The position numbers were made by a program, and so were the translations under genes. From an uncultured Clostridia bacterium (GTDB taxonomy: Bacteria > Bacillota > Clostridia > TANB77 > CAG-508): DNA of 47,478 nucleotides. The stretch lies in assembly GCA_947624655.1 (NCBI GenBank), contig CANQLH010000012.1, positions 1 through 47,478 on the forward strand, in the 5' to 3' direction. The notes below the pieces were generated by a model. It was not told where the DNA came from. It made no database searches and was given only the letters and a program-made list of their open reading frames with translations. Of this stretch, positions 47,183 through 47,478 are shown one piece after another. Numbering within the stretch: position 1 is the first letter of the stretch; each line of letters opens with the position of its first letter.

Positions 47183-47478
47183 TTAATTTCTTTTATCATT
47201 TTTGTTGTTTCTCTGTTCTAATTGTATTTTTGCTTTTTCTATACTATCTATAAATTTTTGTTCCAATATTTCTTTTGGTACATACTCTGTTAAATATTGA
47301 GCAACATGTATTCCACTATAATCTAATTCTAATAATTCAGCCATCATATTATTCTTATTAGCACATAATATAATTGCAATAGGTGATTCTTCTCCCTCTG
47401 CTTTTTCATATTTATCAAGCCATTTCAAATATAATTCAACTTGTCCTTTATATTCAGGTCTAAATTTATCTAATTTTA
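47183..47478 (-). CDS. DUF1016/YhcG-type PDDEXK nuclease family protein, C-terminal part (gene runs off the window)
   Basis: Only the last 98 residues are present; the frame is open to the window edge. It reads KLDKFRPEYKGQVELYLKWL, EGEESPIAIILCANKN, LLELDYSGIHVAQYLTEYVP and ends in a charged tail. This matches the C-terminal domain of DUF1016 proteins, predicted nucleases of the PDDEXK class often found in mobile or defence-linked regions. The conserved ...PEYKGQ.E.YL and ESPIGLILC-like motifs are visible. The start codon and N-terminal domain lie outside the window. Confidence 0.85.
   Translation of the reverse strand, partial: KLDKFRPEYKGQVELYLKWLDKYEKAEGEESPIAIILCANKNNMMAELLELDYSGIHVAQYLTEYVPKEILEQKFIDSIEKAKIQLEQRNNKNDKRN

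Overview
The window comes from an AT-rich, low-GC Gram-positive genome, most likely an uncultured sporulating Clostridia-type bacterium. The evidence is spoVG behind a SigmaH-type promoter, meso-DAP-type murE with dapA, a spoVD-like PASTA remnant, AGGAGG ribosome binding sites, sortase with LPxTG-like substrates, and a Gram-positive type IV pilus operon.

Layout: 1-2.6 kb has a small membrane protein, tRNA-Lys, spoVG, a monofunctional peptidoglycan glycosyltransferase and a DUF378 protein. 2.7-10.2 kb is a duplicated DUF2207/lemA module (one lemA decayed) around a putative HEXXH metallopeptidase and small hypotheticals. 10.4-10.8 kb is a tRNA Val-Asp-Phe operon. 11-12 kb is dapA. 12.1-21.3 kb is a type IV pilus operon on the minus strand (pilMN fusion, pilO-like, small TM protein, pilin, pilD, two pseudopilins, pilB, pilT, pilC). 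21.5-24 kb is topA plus a DUF6514-like gene. 24.1-31.9 kb is a cell-wall operon (spoVD remnant, murE, mraY, ftsW, murG, yfhO). 32-47 kb is an accessory surface/mobile region: a sortase substrate with a class B sortase, three large serine recombinases, a 1313-aa VWA/SpaA adhesin, a 949-aa repeat surface protein, and a DUF1016-type nuclease gene running off the window.

The main discovery candidate concerns translation. Eleven genes, including topA, mraY, ftsW and dapA, appear frameshifted. At all fifteen break points the in-frame codon is CGG, and the correct protein resumes if exactly one base (the C) is skipped, so CGGN is read as Gly (GGN). The Gly falls on conserved family positions: KEASG in Dap[13 protein letters not shown] in TopA, HGIFRKIP and the C-terminal G-rich W end of DUF2207. 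By-eye inspection of about 42 kb of coding sequence finds only one other in-frame CGG, while out-of-frame CGG trinucleotides are common and harmless. This looks like genome-wide +1 recoding at CGG (quadruplet CGGN to Gly, or +1 slippage at an unassigned codon) rather than independent pseudogenes. A systematic sequencing artefact cannot be excluded from sequence alone, but the strict codon phase argues against it. In the feature list such genes are given as single CDS entries spanning the shift.
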